Origin: Pseudonocardiaceae bacterium
GTDB lineage: Bacteria > Actinomycetota > Actinomycetes > Mycobacteriales > Pseudonocardiaceae
Assembly: GCA_009379845.1 (NCBI GenBank)
Contig: WHSZ01000046.1
Coordinates: 1-48,592 of the forward strand
Direction of reading: 5' to 3'
Length of the DNA: 48,592 nt
The notes beneath the pieces are model-generated. The model had not been told where the DNA came from, searched no databases, and saw only the letters and a list, made by a program, of their open reading frames with translations. Positions 1 to 8,404 of this stretch are shown here, piece after piece. The position numbers were made by a program, and so were the translations under genes. The first letter of the stretch is position 1. Each line of letters begins with the position of its first letter.

Positions 1-393
1 CTCCGAAGTCCACTCCGGCAAGTCGGTGAGGGTGTTGTGGATCTGCTCCACCTGCCTCGGACTCACCACCCCCTCCACCACCGCCTGCCCGGTCTCCGCC
101 AGCGGCGCCGGCATCTCCGTGCCGGTGACGGTGCGGGTCCCGATCAAGGCTTGGGCGTAGGTGATCCGATGACGGGCGTCCGTGTCGGTGAGGTTCACCG
201 CGTCCTGCAGATACCGCCGCAAACTCGAGTAGCCACACGTGTCGCCCCGCGCCAGGAATTCGCTGATCACTTGGAGGGATCGTCCGAAGGCGCGGTTGAG
301 CACCCGCTCCGCCGTGTGGAGTTCGTCCCGCAGTTCCTGGCCGGTGAGCTGCCACAACTCACCACCGGCCAGAGCGTCTGCGGGTGCGTTCAT
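1..393 (-). CDS. DUF222 / 13E12-type HNH endonuclease family protein, N-terminal part
   Basis: This reading frame is open to the left edge of the window, so only the first 131 residues are visible. It starts MNAPADALAGGELWQLTGQE and continues with a helical region containing RVLNRAF, YSSLRRYLQDAV and RITYAQALIG, then EGVVSPRQVEQIHNTL. This pattern is typical of the DUF222 domain that precedes a C-terminal HNH nuclease motif in actinobacterial 13E12-repeat proteins. The HNH part would lie outside the window, so nuclease activity is inferred from the family. The ATG at 391-393 is the only good start. These genes are multicopy and often mobile in actinobacteria; nothing here shows how this copy arrived. 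Confidence 0.82.
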   Translation of the reverse strand, partial: MNAPADALAGGELWQLTGQELRDELHTAERVLNRAFGRSLQVISEFLARGDTCGYSSLRRYLQDAVNLTDTDARHRITYAQALIGTRTVTGTEMPAPLAETGQAVVEGVVSPRQVEQIHNTLTDLPEWTSE

Positions 394-568
394 GTGTTTG
401 ATTCTATCCACCCGACCGACACTTTTCGAACACCTCATCGAGTGCCCGACATTCGGGTGATGGAAAACCATCACCCCACACTTCGGCCCAGCGGAAAACG
501 AACCCGGGGTGTGGGGTACGAGGCAGTTGATGCGGCCAGGCCGCAGCACAAGACCGCGCGCACCGGCG

Positions 569-1621
569 TCAGCGTGACACGTACTTCGGACCGACCGCGG
601 AAAGCGCTGTGAGTCGTTCGGTCGCCATCGCCGTGGCGGCGTGCGCGGGGGAGACGCCGTCCTGTTCAGCACGACGGAGCACATCCGCGACGAGCTTGCC
701 AACGGACCGAACTCGACGTTCGGTGCGCTGCTCGTCGTGACCGAGGATCTCCTCCTCGAGTGAGATCAGACCGCCGGCGTTGATGCAGTAGTCCGGCGCG
801 TAGAGGATCCCGCGGGCCTGCAGCTCCTCGCCGTGCCGTGGTTCGGCCAGCACGTTGTTCGCGCCGCCCGCGACGATCGCGCACCGCAGCGTGTCCACGG
901 TGCTGTCGTCGATGACGCCGCCGTACGCACATGGCGCGAGCACGTCGCACGGGGTCGCCAGCAACGCGTCGGCGTCCACTTTGGTCGCGCCGATCTCGCC
1001 GGCAACCTCTTTCGCGCGCGGCCCGTCGGCGTCCGCAACCGTCACCTCCGCTCCCTCGGCAACGAGCTTGCCGGCGAGCGAGGAGCCGACATGCCCGACG
1101 CCCTGCACGCACACCTTGACCCCGTCCAGCGAGCCGGTTCCGAAGCGAGCGTGCACGCACGCCTTGATTCCCTCCAGCACGCCAAGCGCTGTCATCGGGG
1201 ACGGATCGTTTCGCACGCAGGAAACCCGATCGGCTTCCGTCGCGATCACCTCGAGGTCGCGCATCTCGGTGCCGGAGTCCATGCCGGGGATGTACCGCCC
1301 GTGCAAGGTCTGGATGAACCTGCCGTGCGCCTTGAGCAGCGCTTCGGTCTTGTCGTGCTTCGGGTCACCGATGATGACGCTCTTGCCCCCGCCCAGGTTC
1401 ACCCCGGCGATCGCCGCCTTGAACGTCATGCCCCGCGCCAGCCGGAGGCAATCCGTCAGGGCGTCTTCCTCGCGTGGGTAGGCCCGCATCCGCACGCCGC
1501 CGAGCGCCGGGCCGAGGCTGGTGTCATGGACGGCGATGATGGACCGTAGGCCGGTGTTCGCATCGTGGCAGAACACTACCTGCTCGAAGTCGTCTGGAAC
1601 CATTCGATCAAAGACTGACAT
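569..1621 (-). CDS. vdh: Leucine/valine (branched-chain amino acid) dehydrogenase
   Basis: A 350-residue NAD-dependent oxidative deaminase of the Glu/Leu/Phe/Val dehydrogenase family, converting branched-chain amino acids to 2-oxo acids and ammonia in the cytosol. The N-terminal substrate domain has the glycine-rich catalytic stretch GVNLGGGKSVIIGDP with lysines near 68 and 80. The Rossmann domain has VQGVGHVGSSLA near residue 175. Length fits the roughly 350-residue Leu/Val subgroup, not the longer glutamate dehydrogenases. The ATG at 1619-1621 (MSVFDRMVPDD) is preferred to an upstream in-frame start ten codons earlier, because a GGGG stretch precedes it and family members start here. The exact substrate preference cannot be read from sequence. 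The gene name follows Streptomyces usage. Confidence 0.88.
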   Translation of the reverse strand: MSVFDRMVPDDFEQVVFCHDANTGLRSIIAVHDTSLGPALGGVRMRAYPREEDALTDCLRLARGMTFKAAIAGVNLGGGKSVIIGDPKHDKTEALLKAHGRFIQTLHGRYIPGMDSGTEMRDLEVIATEADRVSCVRNDPSPMTALGVLEGIKACVHARFGTGSLDGVKVCVQGVGHVGSSLAGKLVAEGAEVTVADADGPRAKEVAGEIGATKVDADALLATPCDVLAPCAYGGVIDDSTVDTLRCAIVAGGANNVLAEPRHGEELQARGILYAPDYCINAGGLISLEEEILGHDEQRTERRVRSVGKLVADVLRRAEQDGVSPAHAATAMATERLTALSAVGPKYVSR

Positions 1622-1696
1622 AACCCCAACGTAGGCGCGGCCCGTGAGCACCGCAGCGACACCTGGTCACACGAACCAAGATCCACGGAACAGGCC

Positions 1697-2575
1697 CTAT
1701 TGCCTCGGCTTGCTACGGGTACGCGGCCGCGCCGCCGCCTTCTTGGCGGTCTCCTTCGCCTCCCCGGCTTTACGCTCCGCGTCGCGCGCCTTGCGCACGG
1801 ACTCCGCGGTTCCCTCGCTTTCCGCCACCCCGTCCCGCAACGCGGTCACCAGATCCGCCGCGCCGGCCTCTTCCTCGGCTGCCGCCGGCCGGACAACCTC
1901 ACGGCCTTCGGCCTTCGCCGTGATGAGCTCGTCGAGCGCCTCGCGATAGTGATCGGTGTAATCGGTCGGCACGAAGTTCGTGGACAGCTGCTCAATCGAG
2001 GACACGACTTCGCGCAGCTCGGCTGGCCGCAAGTCGACATCCTCGTGCAGGAACGGGAAGTCGGCCGAGCGGACCTCGTCCGGCCACAGCATCGTTTCCA
2101 GGATGAGTACCTGGTCGTGCACCCGCAGCACGCCGAGCGATTCCCGCTGCCGCAACGCGAACCTGACGACGGCGACCTTCCTCGATTGCTGCAGGCCCTC
2201 GCTGAGCAGCACGTATGACTTCGTTCCGGTCACTTCCGGTTCAAGGTAGTAGCTCTTGGTGAAGTAGACCGGGTCGAGCTGTTCAAGCGGTGCGAACGCG
2301 CACACCTTGATCGACCGGGTGGCAGCCGGGAGTAGGGCGAAATCCTCCTCGGTGAGCGTGACGACGTCGCCGCCCGGCATCTCGTAGCCCCTGCCGATTT
2401 CGGCCGGCGGGATTTCCTCGCCGTCCAGCTCGCATGTTCGTTTCATCCGGATCCGCCCACCGTCGGTCACGTGGAGCTGATGCAGATCGATGCCACGCTC
2501 CTCGGTCGCGCCGTATGCCTTGACCGGTATCGCGCTCGCCCGGTAGGTGATGTTGCCTTTCCACACGCTGCGCAT
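1697..2575 (-). CDS. ku: Ku protein, non-homologous end-joining
   Basis: A 292-residue bacterial Ku homologue that would form a ring-shaped homodimer on double-strand DNA ends and recruit LigD. It opens with MRSVWKGNITYRASAIPVKAYGA, the standard Ku start, and keeps the core beta-barrel motifs (KSYYLEP, SEGLQQSRKVAVVRFALRQRE, TMLWPDEVR). The last roughly 40 residues are a basic, Ala/Lys/Arg-rich tail (AERKAGEAKETAKKAAARPRTRSKPRQ in part), matching the extended DNA-binding tails of mycobacterial-type Ku. No ligD lies in the window, so the partner must be elsewhere. It lies 75 bases upstream of the amino acid dehydrogenase on the same strand, with no evidence for co-function. Confidence 0.95.
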   Translation of the reverse strand: MRSVWKGNITYRASAIPVKAYGATEERGIDLHQLHVTDGGRIRMKRTCELDGEEIPPAEIGRGYEMPGGDVVTLTEEDFALLPAATRSIKVCAFAPLEQLDPVYFTKSYYLEPEVTGTKSYVLLSEGLQQSRKVAVVRFALRQRESLGVLRVHDQVLILETMLWPDEVRSADFPFLHEDVDLRPAELREVVSSIEQLSTNFVPTDYTDHYREALDELITAKAEGREVVRPAAAEEEAGAADLVTALRDGVAESEGTAESVRKARDAERKAGEAKETAKKAAARPRTRSKPRQ

Positions 2576-2697
2576 TGGCCCACTCCCGCTACCTGGACAT
2601 CGCCTTAACCGGAGCCCACGGGAAGGTGGCTTCGCATTGAAGCGTGGTTTTTCGCTCCGGTAATCGGAGAGTACCCAGCACCCGGGTTCGTAGGTAG

Positions 2698-3102
2698 CTA
2701 CAAACGGGTGTCCGGACCTGCGGATTCGGCGACGTTTTCCAGCATTGGTGCGGTTTCGGCAAGCGCTTCGGCCGAATGGCGGGCAGCGCTTGCCGCCGCG
2801 CGCAGCACTTCGGTCAGCGCGACGACGTCGTCCATTGGAGCCGTCGCGAGTGGTCCCGCGACGTGCCGGTCGTGTACGTGCTCGGCCAGGCCCGCCAGAG
2901 TGCTCGAGATGTGCTGCTGGCCCGCGACCAAATACTGGATGACCTCGGCGAGATCACCGACCCGCCCCAGACACTCCCGGACGTTTGCCGGGCCCACCCC
3001 GCCGGCGAGCCCGGCGGCGCAGGACTCCAGGTGTGCGGCAGCCACGGTACCCGGCAGAACACCGGTCGCCTCGTCGTCCCGGATCGGTTCATACCCCGGC
3101 AT
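2698..3102 (-). CDS. Hypothetical small helical protein
   Basis: I do not recognise this 134-residue protein. It starts MPGYEPIRDDEATGVLPGTV and is predicted from composition to be nearly all alpha-helical and Ala-rich, with heptad-like spacing in LGRVGDLAEVIQYLVAGQQHISSTLAGLAEHV and a second helix near ALTEVLRAAASAARHSAEALAE. It has no signal peptide or membrane segment. The ATG at 3100-3102 is chosen over a start 23 codons upstream because AAGGGG sits about seven bases before it. It stands alone upstream of ku on the same strand, separated by 122 bases, so co-transcription with ku is possible but unproven. Confidence 0.6.
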   Translation of the reverse strand: MPGYEPIRDDEATGVLPGTVAAAHLESCAAGLAGGVGPANVRECLGRVGDLAEVIQYLVAGQQHISSTLAGLAEHVHDRHVAGPLATAPMDDVVALTEVLRAAASAARHSAEALAETAPMLENVAESAGPDTRL

Positions 3103-3209
3103 CGGCCACCCCTTCCGGATCACGCTTAGGCGGCATGATGCCACCGGCCATGTCGCCGGGTGCCATGACACGCCGGGCGGCCGCGTGAATCACCGCCACC
3201 CCACTGTCG

Positions 3210-4424
3210 TCAATGGACAGTCTGAGGCATGCTGCGCGCCGGGCGATCACCGATCCTGGCGATCGCGAAGCCCTGGGTGGCCGTGGCGGCGAGCAACACG
3301 GCGATCGCCGCCGGGTAGCCGCCGGTCAGGTCGATGAGCACTCCCATGAGCAACGGCCCAAGGCCGGCGACGATGTAGCCGACACCCAGCGCCAGACCGC
3401 TGGTCGCGGTGCTCGCGGCACTGTCCTGGGTGCGCCAGGTGATCACGGTCAGCCCGAGTGGGAACCCGGCGCCCGCGCCGATCCCGATGAGTACGACCCA
3501 CGGCCACGGTCCGATCACCGGCGGCATTGGTGCCAGCAGCACGCCGAGGGTGCCGACGACGGTGCAGCACAACGTCGAACTCGACCAGAACCGCCAGCGC
3601 CTGCGCCGCTCGGCCAGCGCGGGCGCGAGCAGCGCGCCCGGAACGTGCGCCAGGCTCCACACCGCGAGCAGTAGCCCGGCGTGCTGGGGGCTGTATCCCT
3701 GGCTCTCGTAGTACGGCGCGAGCCAGGTCAGCCAGCCGTACGCGATCAGCGAGGTGCCGGCCTGGTAGCACGCGGCCAGCCGGGCGAACCCGGTGCGCCA
3801 CGGCAGCGCGGCGCGTGGACCCGAGCGATCTGGGGTGGGAATCCGGCGGGTCATCGCGATCCACGCGGTCGCGGCGAACGCGGCCGGCACCGCCCACGCG
3901 GCGAGGGAAAGCGACCAGCCACCCATCGCCACCGCGAGTGGCACCGCGACGGCGCTGGAAGCCGTGGAGCCGACCATCATGGACACCACGTAGCCACCGG
4001 TCACCGCGCCCGCCCTGGCCGCGAGGTGTTCCTTGACGACCCCGGCCAGCAGCACTCCGGCCACCCCGATACCGAAGCCGATCAGCAGGCTGCCGCCGAT
4101 CAGCGGGCCGACAGCGGAGATGCCGCGGGTGAGGCTGCCGACGGCCACGAGTCCCACCGCGGCGCCGAGTGCCCGCTCCCGGCCGAACCGGCGGCCGGCC
4201 GTCGAACCGGCGAACGACCCGGCCGCCATCATCAGCACCGCTCCGGTCTGCACGAGCCCAGCCGCGCCAGCCGAGATCCCCAGCTGTGCCCGGACGGTCT
4301 CGAGTAGCGGCGGGTAGCCGGCAAGCGCGGCCCGCAGATTGATGGCGAGCACGAGTATTCCGAGCAGCATCACCGTGCGGCCGGGCCGTGCGGGAGCCGG
4401 TGCTTCGGGTTGTCGAATCGTCAC
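3210..4424 (-). CDS. CynX/NimT-type MFS transporter
   Basis: A 404-residue integral membrane protein with about 12 hydrophobic segments. The first helix ends in AINLRAALAGYPPLLETVRAQLGIS, a signature of the CynX/NimT (cyanate and nitroimidazole transporter-like) branch of the major facilitator superfamily. It also has the loop motif AGRRFGRERAL between helices 2 and 3 and TRRIPTP before the central loop. It lies downstream of the tetR gene on the same strand with a 102-base gap, so the regulator may control it. Substrate is unknown. An efflux role would fit the TetR and monooxygenase neighbourhood but is inference. Confidence 0.85.
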   Translation of the reverse strand: MTIRQPEAPAPARPGRTVMLLGILVLAINLRAALAGYPPLLETVRAQLGISAGAAGLVQTGAVLMMAAGSFAGSTAGRRFGRERALGAAVGLVAVGSLTRGISAVGPLIGGSLLIGFGIGVAGVLLAGVVKEHLAARAGAVTGGYVVSMMVGSTASSAVAVPLAVAMGGWSLSLAAWAVPAAFAATAWIAMTRRIPTPDRSGPRAALPWRTGFARLAACYQAGTSLIAYGWLTWLAPYYESQGYSPQHAGLLLAVWSLAHVPGALLAPALAERRRRWRFWSSSTLCCTVVGTLGVLLAPMPPVIGPWPWVVLIGIGAGAGFPLGLTVITWRTQDSAASTATSGLALGVGYIVAGLGPLLMGVLIDLTGGYPAAIAVLLAATATQGFAIARIGDRPARSMPQTVH

Positions 4425-4440
4425 GCCACCCTCGCGGTTT

Positions 4441-4504
4441 GAAAGGGGTAAAACTGTCCTTTAGCAATTACCGTACCGGAAAGGCGTAAGGTGTTCAATA
4501 CCTT
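4441..4504. promoter_or_regulatory. Candidate promoter/operator region before the MFS gene
   Basis: This AT-richer gap upstream of the MFS start holds short inverted repeats: AAGGT at 4488-4492 facing ACCTT at 4500-4504, and AAAGG near 4442 facing CCTTT near 4458. They are short and may be chance, but they are concentrated in the only non-coding stretch between tetR and the transporter. Confidence 0.3.
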
Positions 4505-4526
4505 TTAGACGATTACAGACATGTGC

Positions 4527-5117
4527 TCATGGCTCACCGGCAGGAGGGCGGGCCAGCATGCCGTTGAGCAGTTCACGCACACCGTCGCGCAGTTCCTCGG
4601 CGCCGGGCGGGTTGTCGTGGTTCAGGCCCGCGATCGAATCGAACAGGATGCCCTCGCAGAACGAGATCAGGGCGCGTGCCTGCCGCTCGGGTTCCACTGA
4701 GCCCGCCGACATCAGCAGCGCCACCGCCGGTTCGCGCAGCCGGGCTCCGGCGCGGTCGTATATCGCGCGCAGTTCTGGACGGCGGGTCGCCTCAAGGGCG
4801 AACTCGTAGCGCGCCAGCATCCGCGCCCGGCCGCCAGTGATCGTGGCATGCAGGAATTCCGCGACCATCTGGCTGAACGCGTCCACATCGGACAGCTCCG
4901 GCACCGGGCTGGCTTCGGCCACGTCCGACTCCACCATCCGCGCCATCGCCAGCTCGAGCAGCGCCGCCCGGGTGCGCGCGTAGTACGAGGTCGAGCCGAC
5001 CGGCAGGTCCGCTGCCCTGTCCACGGCGCGATGGGTCAGGCCGCGCATGCCGTGTTCCGCGAGCACGGCGATCGCCGCGTCCGCGATCAGCCGGGTTCGT
5101 TCCGTCTCCGCTGGCAC
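4527..5117 (-). CDS. TetR-family transcriptional regulator
   Basis: A 196-residue repressor. The N-terminal helix-turn-helix reads LIADAAIAVLAEHGMRGLTHRAVDRAADLPVGSTSYYARTRAALLELA at residues 10-57, a classic TetR DNA-binding domain. The remaining helices form the ligand and dimer domain, with FCEGILFDSIAGL near 155-167. The start is GTG at 5115-5117. It diverges from the FAD monooxygenase at 5183, and a strong inverted repeat lies in the 65-base gap, so it very likely represses both itself and that enzyme. The inducing ligand is unknown but may be an aromatic substrate of the monooxygenase. Confidence 0.92.
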   Translation of the reverse strand: MPAETERTRLIADAAIAVLAEHGMRGLTHRAVDRAADLPVGSTSYYARTRAALLELAMARMVESDVAEASPVPELSDVDAFSQMVAEFLHATITGGRARMLARYEFALEATRRPELRAIYDRAGARLREPAVALLMSAGSVEPERQARALISFCEGILFDSIAGLNHDNPPGAEELRDGVRELLNGMLARPPAGEP

Positions 5118-5135
5118 ACCCGTACGGTATCCGAT

Positions 5136-5175
5136 CCTCTACTGCTGTAGAGTAAGCCATTTACAGCAGTAGAGG
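5136..5175. promoter_or_regulatory. Paired TetR-type operator between tetR and the monooxygenase
   Basis: Two perfect 14-base arms face each other: CCTCTACTGCTGTA at 5136-5149 and TACAGCAGTAGAGG at 5162-5175, separated by 12 bases. Inside the left side is a second palindrome, CTCTAC-TGCT-GTAGAG at 5138-5153. The right arm runs directly into the GAGGAGGGG ribosome binding site of the monooxygenase, so a bound repressor would block the divergent promoters and may also cover the translation start region. The site is seen directly; the link to the adjacent TetR is inference. Confidence 0.75.
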
Positions 5176-5182
5176 AGGGGTT

Positions 5183-6319
5183 ATGCCGCATGCGGTAGTG
5201 GTCGGTGGTGGTATCGGCGGGCTGAGCACCGCGGTCGGGCTGCACCGGATCGGCTGGCGGGTCACGGTGCTGGAGCAGGCAAGCGCTTTCGCCGAGATCG
5301 GCGCGGGGATTACGTTGTGGCCCAACGCGTTGCGCGCACTGGAGGCACTCGGTCTGCACGCGCAGGTTCGCGATCTTGGCGCACCGCAGCGTTCCGGCGG
5401 CATGCGCACCGGCACCGGGCGGTGGCTCCTGCACATGGACGGCGAGAGTCTGGCGCGGCGACTCGGCAGGCCGATGCTCGGCGTACACCGCGCAAGCTTG
5501 CATACCGCGCTGCTCGAGGCCCTGCCGCCCGACGCGCTGCACGCCGGCGTACGGATCGGCGAGCTAACCGAGGACGGCACCGTGCCGGGACTCGATCTGC
5601 CGCCGGCCGATCTCGTCGTCGGCGCCGATGGGATCAACAGCCGAATCCGTGCCCAGTACTGGCCCGACCACCCCGGCCCAAGCTATTCCGGGATCACCAG
5701 CTGGCGAGCCATCTGCCGCCGCGACGAGCACACCGAGATCGCCACGAGTTGGTGCATGGGAAGGGAATTCGGCATCGTGCCGCTGGTGGACGGCCGGATC
5801 TACTGGTATGGCGCCATGCCCGCACCCGAGGGTGCCCGCGACGCGGACGAGCACGCGTTCGTTCGGGAACATTTCGCGTGGCATTCCCCGATACCTGAGC
5901 TGATCGACGCCACACCCGCCGCTGACGTCCTTCGCCATGACATCCGCTACCTTCGCACGCCGCTGGGCTCCTACGTGCACGGGAACGTCGCGCTGCTCGG
6001 GGATGCCGCGCACGCGATGACCCCGCACCTCGGCCAGGGCGGGTGCCAGGCGCTGGAGGATGCCGCGGTCCTGGTCGCGGCCTGCGCCCGGTTCGGCACC
6101 GTCACCGAAGCCCTCCGCCACTACGACGCCGAGCGCAGGCCGCGCAGCCAGCAGATCGCCCGTGCCTCGTACTGGTCCGGCCGGCTGGGGCCACAACTGG
6201 TCAACCCCTTCGCGGTGGCGCTGCGCAACGCCGGCATGCGGCTCATCCCGCAGCGTGCGGTGGCCCGCAACCTCACGCGAGTTTGTAGCTGGACACCGCC
6301 CCGGATCACGCTGCCCTGA
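5183..6319 (+). CDS. FAD-dependent aromatic-type monooxygenase
   Basis: A 378-residue class A flavoprotein monooxygenase (salicylate/UbiH-type fold). Visible motifs are the FAD dinucleotide site VVGGGIGGLSTAVGLHRIG at the N terminus, the DG motif in LVVGADGINSRIRAQY, and the GD motif in VALLGDAAHAMTPHLGQGG with the following QALEDA. It should hydroxylate an aromatic or related ring using NAD(P)H and oxygen in the cytosol; the substrate cannot be told. The ATG follows GAGGAGGGG at good spacing. It is divergent from a TetR gene and shares its operator, which suggests induction by its own substrate. Confidence 0.9.
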   Translation: MPHAVVVGGGIGGLSTAVGLHRIGWRVTVLEQASAFAEIGAGITLWPNALRALEALGLHAQVRDLGAPQRSGGMRTGTGRWLLHMDGESLARRLGRPMLGVHRASLHTALLEALPPDALHAGVRIGELTEDGTVPGLDLPPADLVVGADGINSRIRAQYWPDHPGPSYSGITSWRAICRRDEHTEIATSWCMGREFGIVPLVDGRIYWYGAMPAPEGARDADEHAFVREHFAWHSPIPELIDATPAADVLRHDIRYLRTPLGSYVHGNVALLGDAAHAMTPHLGQGGCQALEDAAVLVAACARFGTVTEALRHYDAERRPRSQQIARASYWSGRLGPQLVNPFAVALRNAGMRLIPQRAVARNLTRVCSWTPPRITLP

Positions 6320-6329
6320 ACGGACAGCC

Positions 6330-6734
6330 TCAATCCGCGTGGGTTAGCTGCCGCAATGTGTGCACGTCCCGGCGGGCCCGGCGCGCGCGGAACAGGCAGA
6401 ACAGGCCGGTGAGACCGGCGAGGATCGCCAGCGGCGGTTCGACAAATAGCAGGCCGCACCCGAGAACCGCGCCGATCGCGCCAAACAGCTGCCACTGCCG
6501 GGCCGACGTCTGCTGGCGATCGAGCGAGCGACGCACCCGATCGCCGTCCGGCATCGGGGCTGGCCGCGACTCGGCAGCCTCCTCGGGCGCCCGAACCGCG
6601 AGCCATCCGTTGGCCGCCGCCGCCAGCACGAACACCACCGCCCACACCGGCGCGCCCTGCACCGCCCGGATGCTTGCCAGTGCCAGGAATCCCACGGCGA
6701 TCGCGGCATAACCCGGCCGCACCACGCGGGGCAT
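6330..6734 (-). CDS. Small membrane protein coupled to the Nramp-like transporter
   Basis: A 134-residue protein with two hydrophobic regions: GYAAIAVGFLALASIRAVQGAPVWAVVFVLAAAANGWLAV (in segments, residues 8-47) and LFGAIGAVLGCGLLF plus LAILAGLTGLFCLF near 83-114. Between them lies a charged Arg-rich loop. Its ATG overlaps the stop of the upstream transporter gene as TGATG, so translation is coupled and the product may be an accessory subunit. I do not recognise a named family. Confidence 0.7.
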   Translation of the reverse strand: MPRVVRPGYAAIAVGFLALASIRAVQGAPVWAVVFVLAAAANGWLAVRAPEEAAESRPAPMPDGDRVRRSLDRQQTSARQWQLFGAIGAVLGCGLLFVEPPLAILAGLTGLFCLFRARRARRDVHTLRQLTHAD

Positions 6735-8197
6735 CAGGACAGCACCTCGAGGTACTGCAGGAACGCGATGACGCCGGACACGGTGAGGAACACCGAGCCG
6801 AGTCCCACCAGCCAGCGCACCAGCCCGCTCATCCGGTATTCCTGCGGGAGGTTGACCTTGTCGACGTAGAGCAGTCCCGCGCCGTAGATACCACACGCCA
6901 GCACCCCGCCGACGATGGAAGCCGGAGTGATCAGCTCGACGAAGTCGGCCCCGGTGAGAATCATCAGGATCGCCAGCAGTCCGGTCCACCCGTAGACGTA
7001 GGGCCGCAGACCCCGCTGGCCGAGACGCCGGATCCGCTCGGACACCGCCGACAGGCTCTCGTACGCGGTCCAGCTGTAGACCTCCCACAGCGCGTACACC
7101 GTGCCGAACAGCACCATGACCACCGCGAAGATGTAGAAGTACTCGAAAACCGGTGCCACCGCACCGAAGAACTGCGACTGGTGGGTGAGGACGTTGTCCT
7201 CGTCGGGGATCTGCTGCTGGCGACTCAAGATCGCCGCACCGTTGATCATGAAGGCACCGGCGATCACCGCCATCGCGACGAAAGCGGCGAACATGTCGAG
7301 CAGCGGCGCCCGGCTCCACGCGCGGGCGGTGGCCACATCGGCGGCTTCGGTGGACAGCGGCATCCGCTCGCGCTTGCCCATGGTGAGCAACCGCTTGCGA
7401 ATGCCCTCGATCTCCTGGTGCCCGAGCATCCCCCACTTCTTCTCGCGCAGCAGCCCGGTGTAGCCGATGTAGTCGTACATGCCGCCGCCGAGGCCGCCCA
7501 TGAACACGGTGAGCTCGACCCATCCCGAGGTCTCCGCGATGTCCGGGTACTTCTCGCCGACGAACGGCAGGTACTCGGGACTCTGCGGGACGAGGCCCTG
7601 CAGCACGGCAAGCCAGTCCGGTTGGGAGACGAACACCGCCGCGACGACGATCACCACCATCAGCGCGGCGACCGCGACCTGGATCCGTTCCAGCAGCAGG
7701 TACCCGCCGAGGAACGACAGCGCGGCCGCGACCAGCACGACCGCGATGGCATACATCGTGCTGTTACCGGCGCCGACCGACTCGAGATAGTCGCCGAGCG
7801 CCACCGAAACGCCGCTGGTCCAGCCGGGGAAGGACAGGATGCAGATCACCGCGAGCAGCAGCGGGAACCAGCCGCGCGGTCCGGGAAACACCCGCGCGAA
7901 CCGGGTCATCGGGTGTTCGCCCGTCAACGTCATGTGCCGGTTCGAGGCGTAGACCAGTGCGCCTTTCGCGATCGCACCGATGACTACCGCCCACAGCACC
8001 ACGTAGCCGAACGCCGCGCCCTCCCGCGAGGCGAGCACCGACTCGCCGCTACCGATAGTGAGCGATGCGATGATCGCGCCGGGGCCGAAGAATTTCAGGA
8101 AGGTCGTCAGGTTGACCCGGCGCCTGCGCAGACCATCGGGCGCCGCGGGGAGTCGGAGAAGAGGATCCGCGCCGCGGTTTGTTTCTTGGGTCGCCAT
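6734..8197 (-). CDS. Nramp-like (LeuT-fold) membrane transporter lacking the DPGN motif
   Basis: A 487-residue membrane protein with about 11 hydrophobic segments. The first segment reads FLKFFGPGAIIASLTIGSGES, which lines up with transmembrane helix 1 of Nramp/MntH proteins. The metal-binding DPGN is replaced here by GSGE at residues 49-52. Databases tend to name such proteins divalent metal transporters, but without the Asp and Asn ligands manganese or iron transport is doubtful. A soluble, charged loop (LREKKWGMLGHQEIEGIRKRL) follows the middle helices. The start ATG has AGGGA before it. It is coupled to a small membrane protein downstream and is divergent from a GntR regulator, which probably controls it. 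Confidence 0.8.
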   Translation of the reverse strand: MATQETNRGADPLLRLPAAPDGLRRRRVNLTTFLKFFGPGAIIASLTIGSGESVLASREGAAFGYVVLWAVVIGAIAKGALVYASNRHMTLTGEHPMTRFARVFPGPRGWFPLLLAVICILSFPGWTSGVSVALGDYLESVGAGNSTMYAIAVVLVAAALSFLGGYLLLERIQVAVAALMVVIVVAAVFVSQPDWLAVLQGLVPQSPEYLPFVGEKYPDIAETSGWVELTVFMGGLGGGMYDYIGYTGLLREKKWGMLGHQEIEGIRKRLLTMGKRERMPLSTEAADVATARAWSRAPLLDMFAAFVAMAVIAGAFMINGAAILSRQQQIPDEDNVLTHQSQFFGAVAPVFEYFYIFAVVMVLFGTVYALWEVYSWTAYESLSAVSERIRRLGQRGLRPYVYGWTGLLAILMILTGADFVELITPASIVGGVLACGIYGAGLLYVDKVNLPQEYRMSGLVRWLVGLGSVFLTVSGVIAFLQYLEVLS

Positions 8198-8404
8198 GCT
8201 CGTCCCTGCGTCTCGACAACAGTGTCGGTTCTTTGTGAACGCGCCCCATCTCGCCGATCGTGGTCCCCACTGGCGCGAATACTATAGGATTTATGAAATA
8301 GGCTATGCGATTATTGGGGTAGGGAGCGACACCGTCAAGAGCAGTCGGCCGAAGCATCCGGACTACCCGGAGTAGCTGGCAAGGGCCGGCGCGGAGAGGA
8401 CTCG
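8198..8404. promoter_or_regulatory. Divergent promoter region, transporter and gntR
   Basis: The 207-base gap between divergent genes contains an AT-rich island at about 8275-8320 (ACTATAGGATTTATG, then AAATAGGCTATGCG), unlike the surrounding GC-rich DNA. ATAGG occurs twice there in direct orientation. I see no convincing full palindrome, so I call this only a promoter-bearing region. Confidence 0.4.

Noticed and set aside
394..568. Possible SOS (LexA) box before the DUF222 gene, from TCGAACA near 426
   Set aside because: The second half-site (GTTCGA at the right spacing) is missing, so it does not fit the actinobacterial SOS box.
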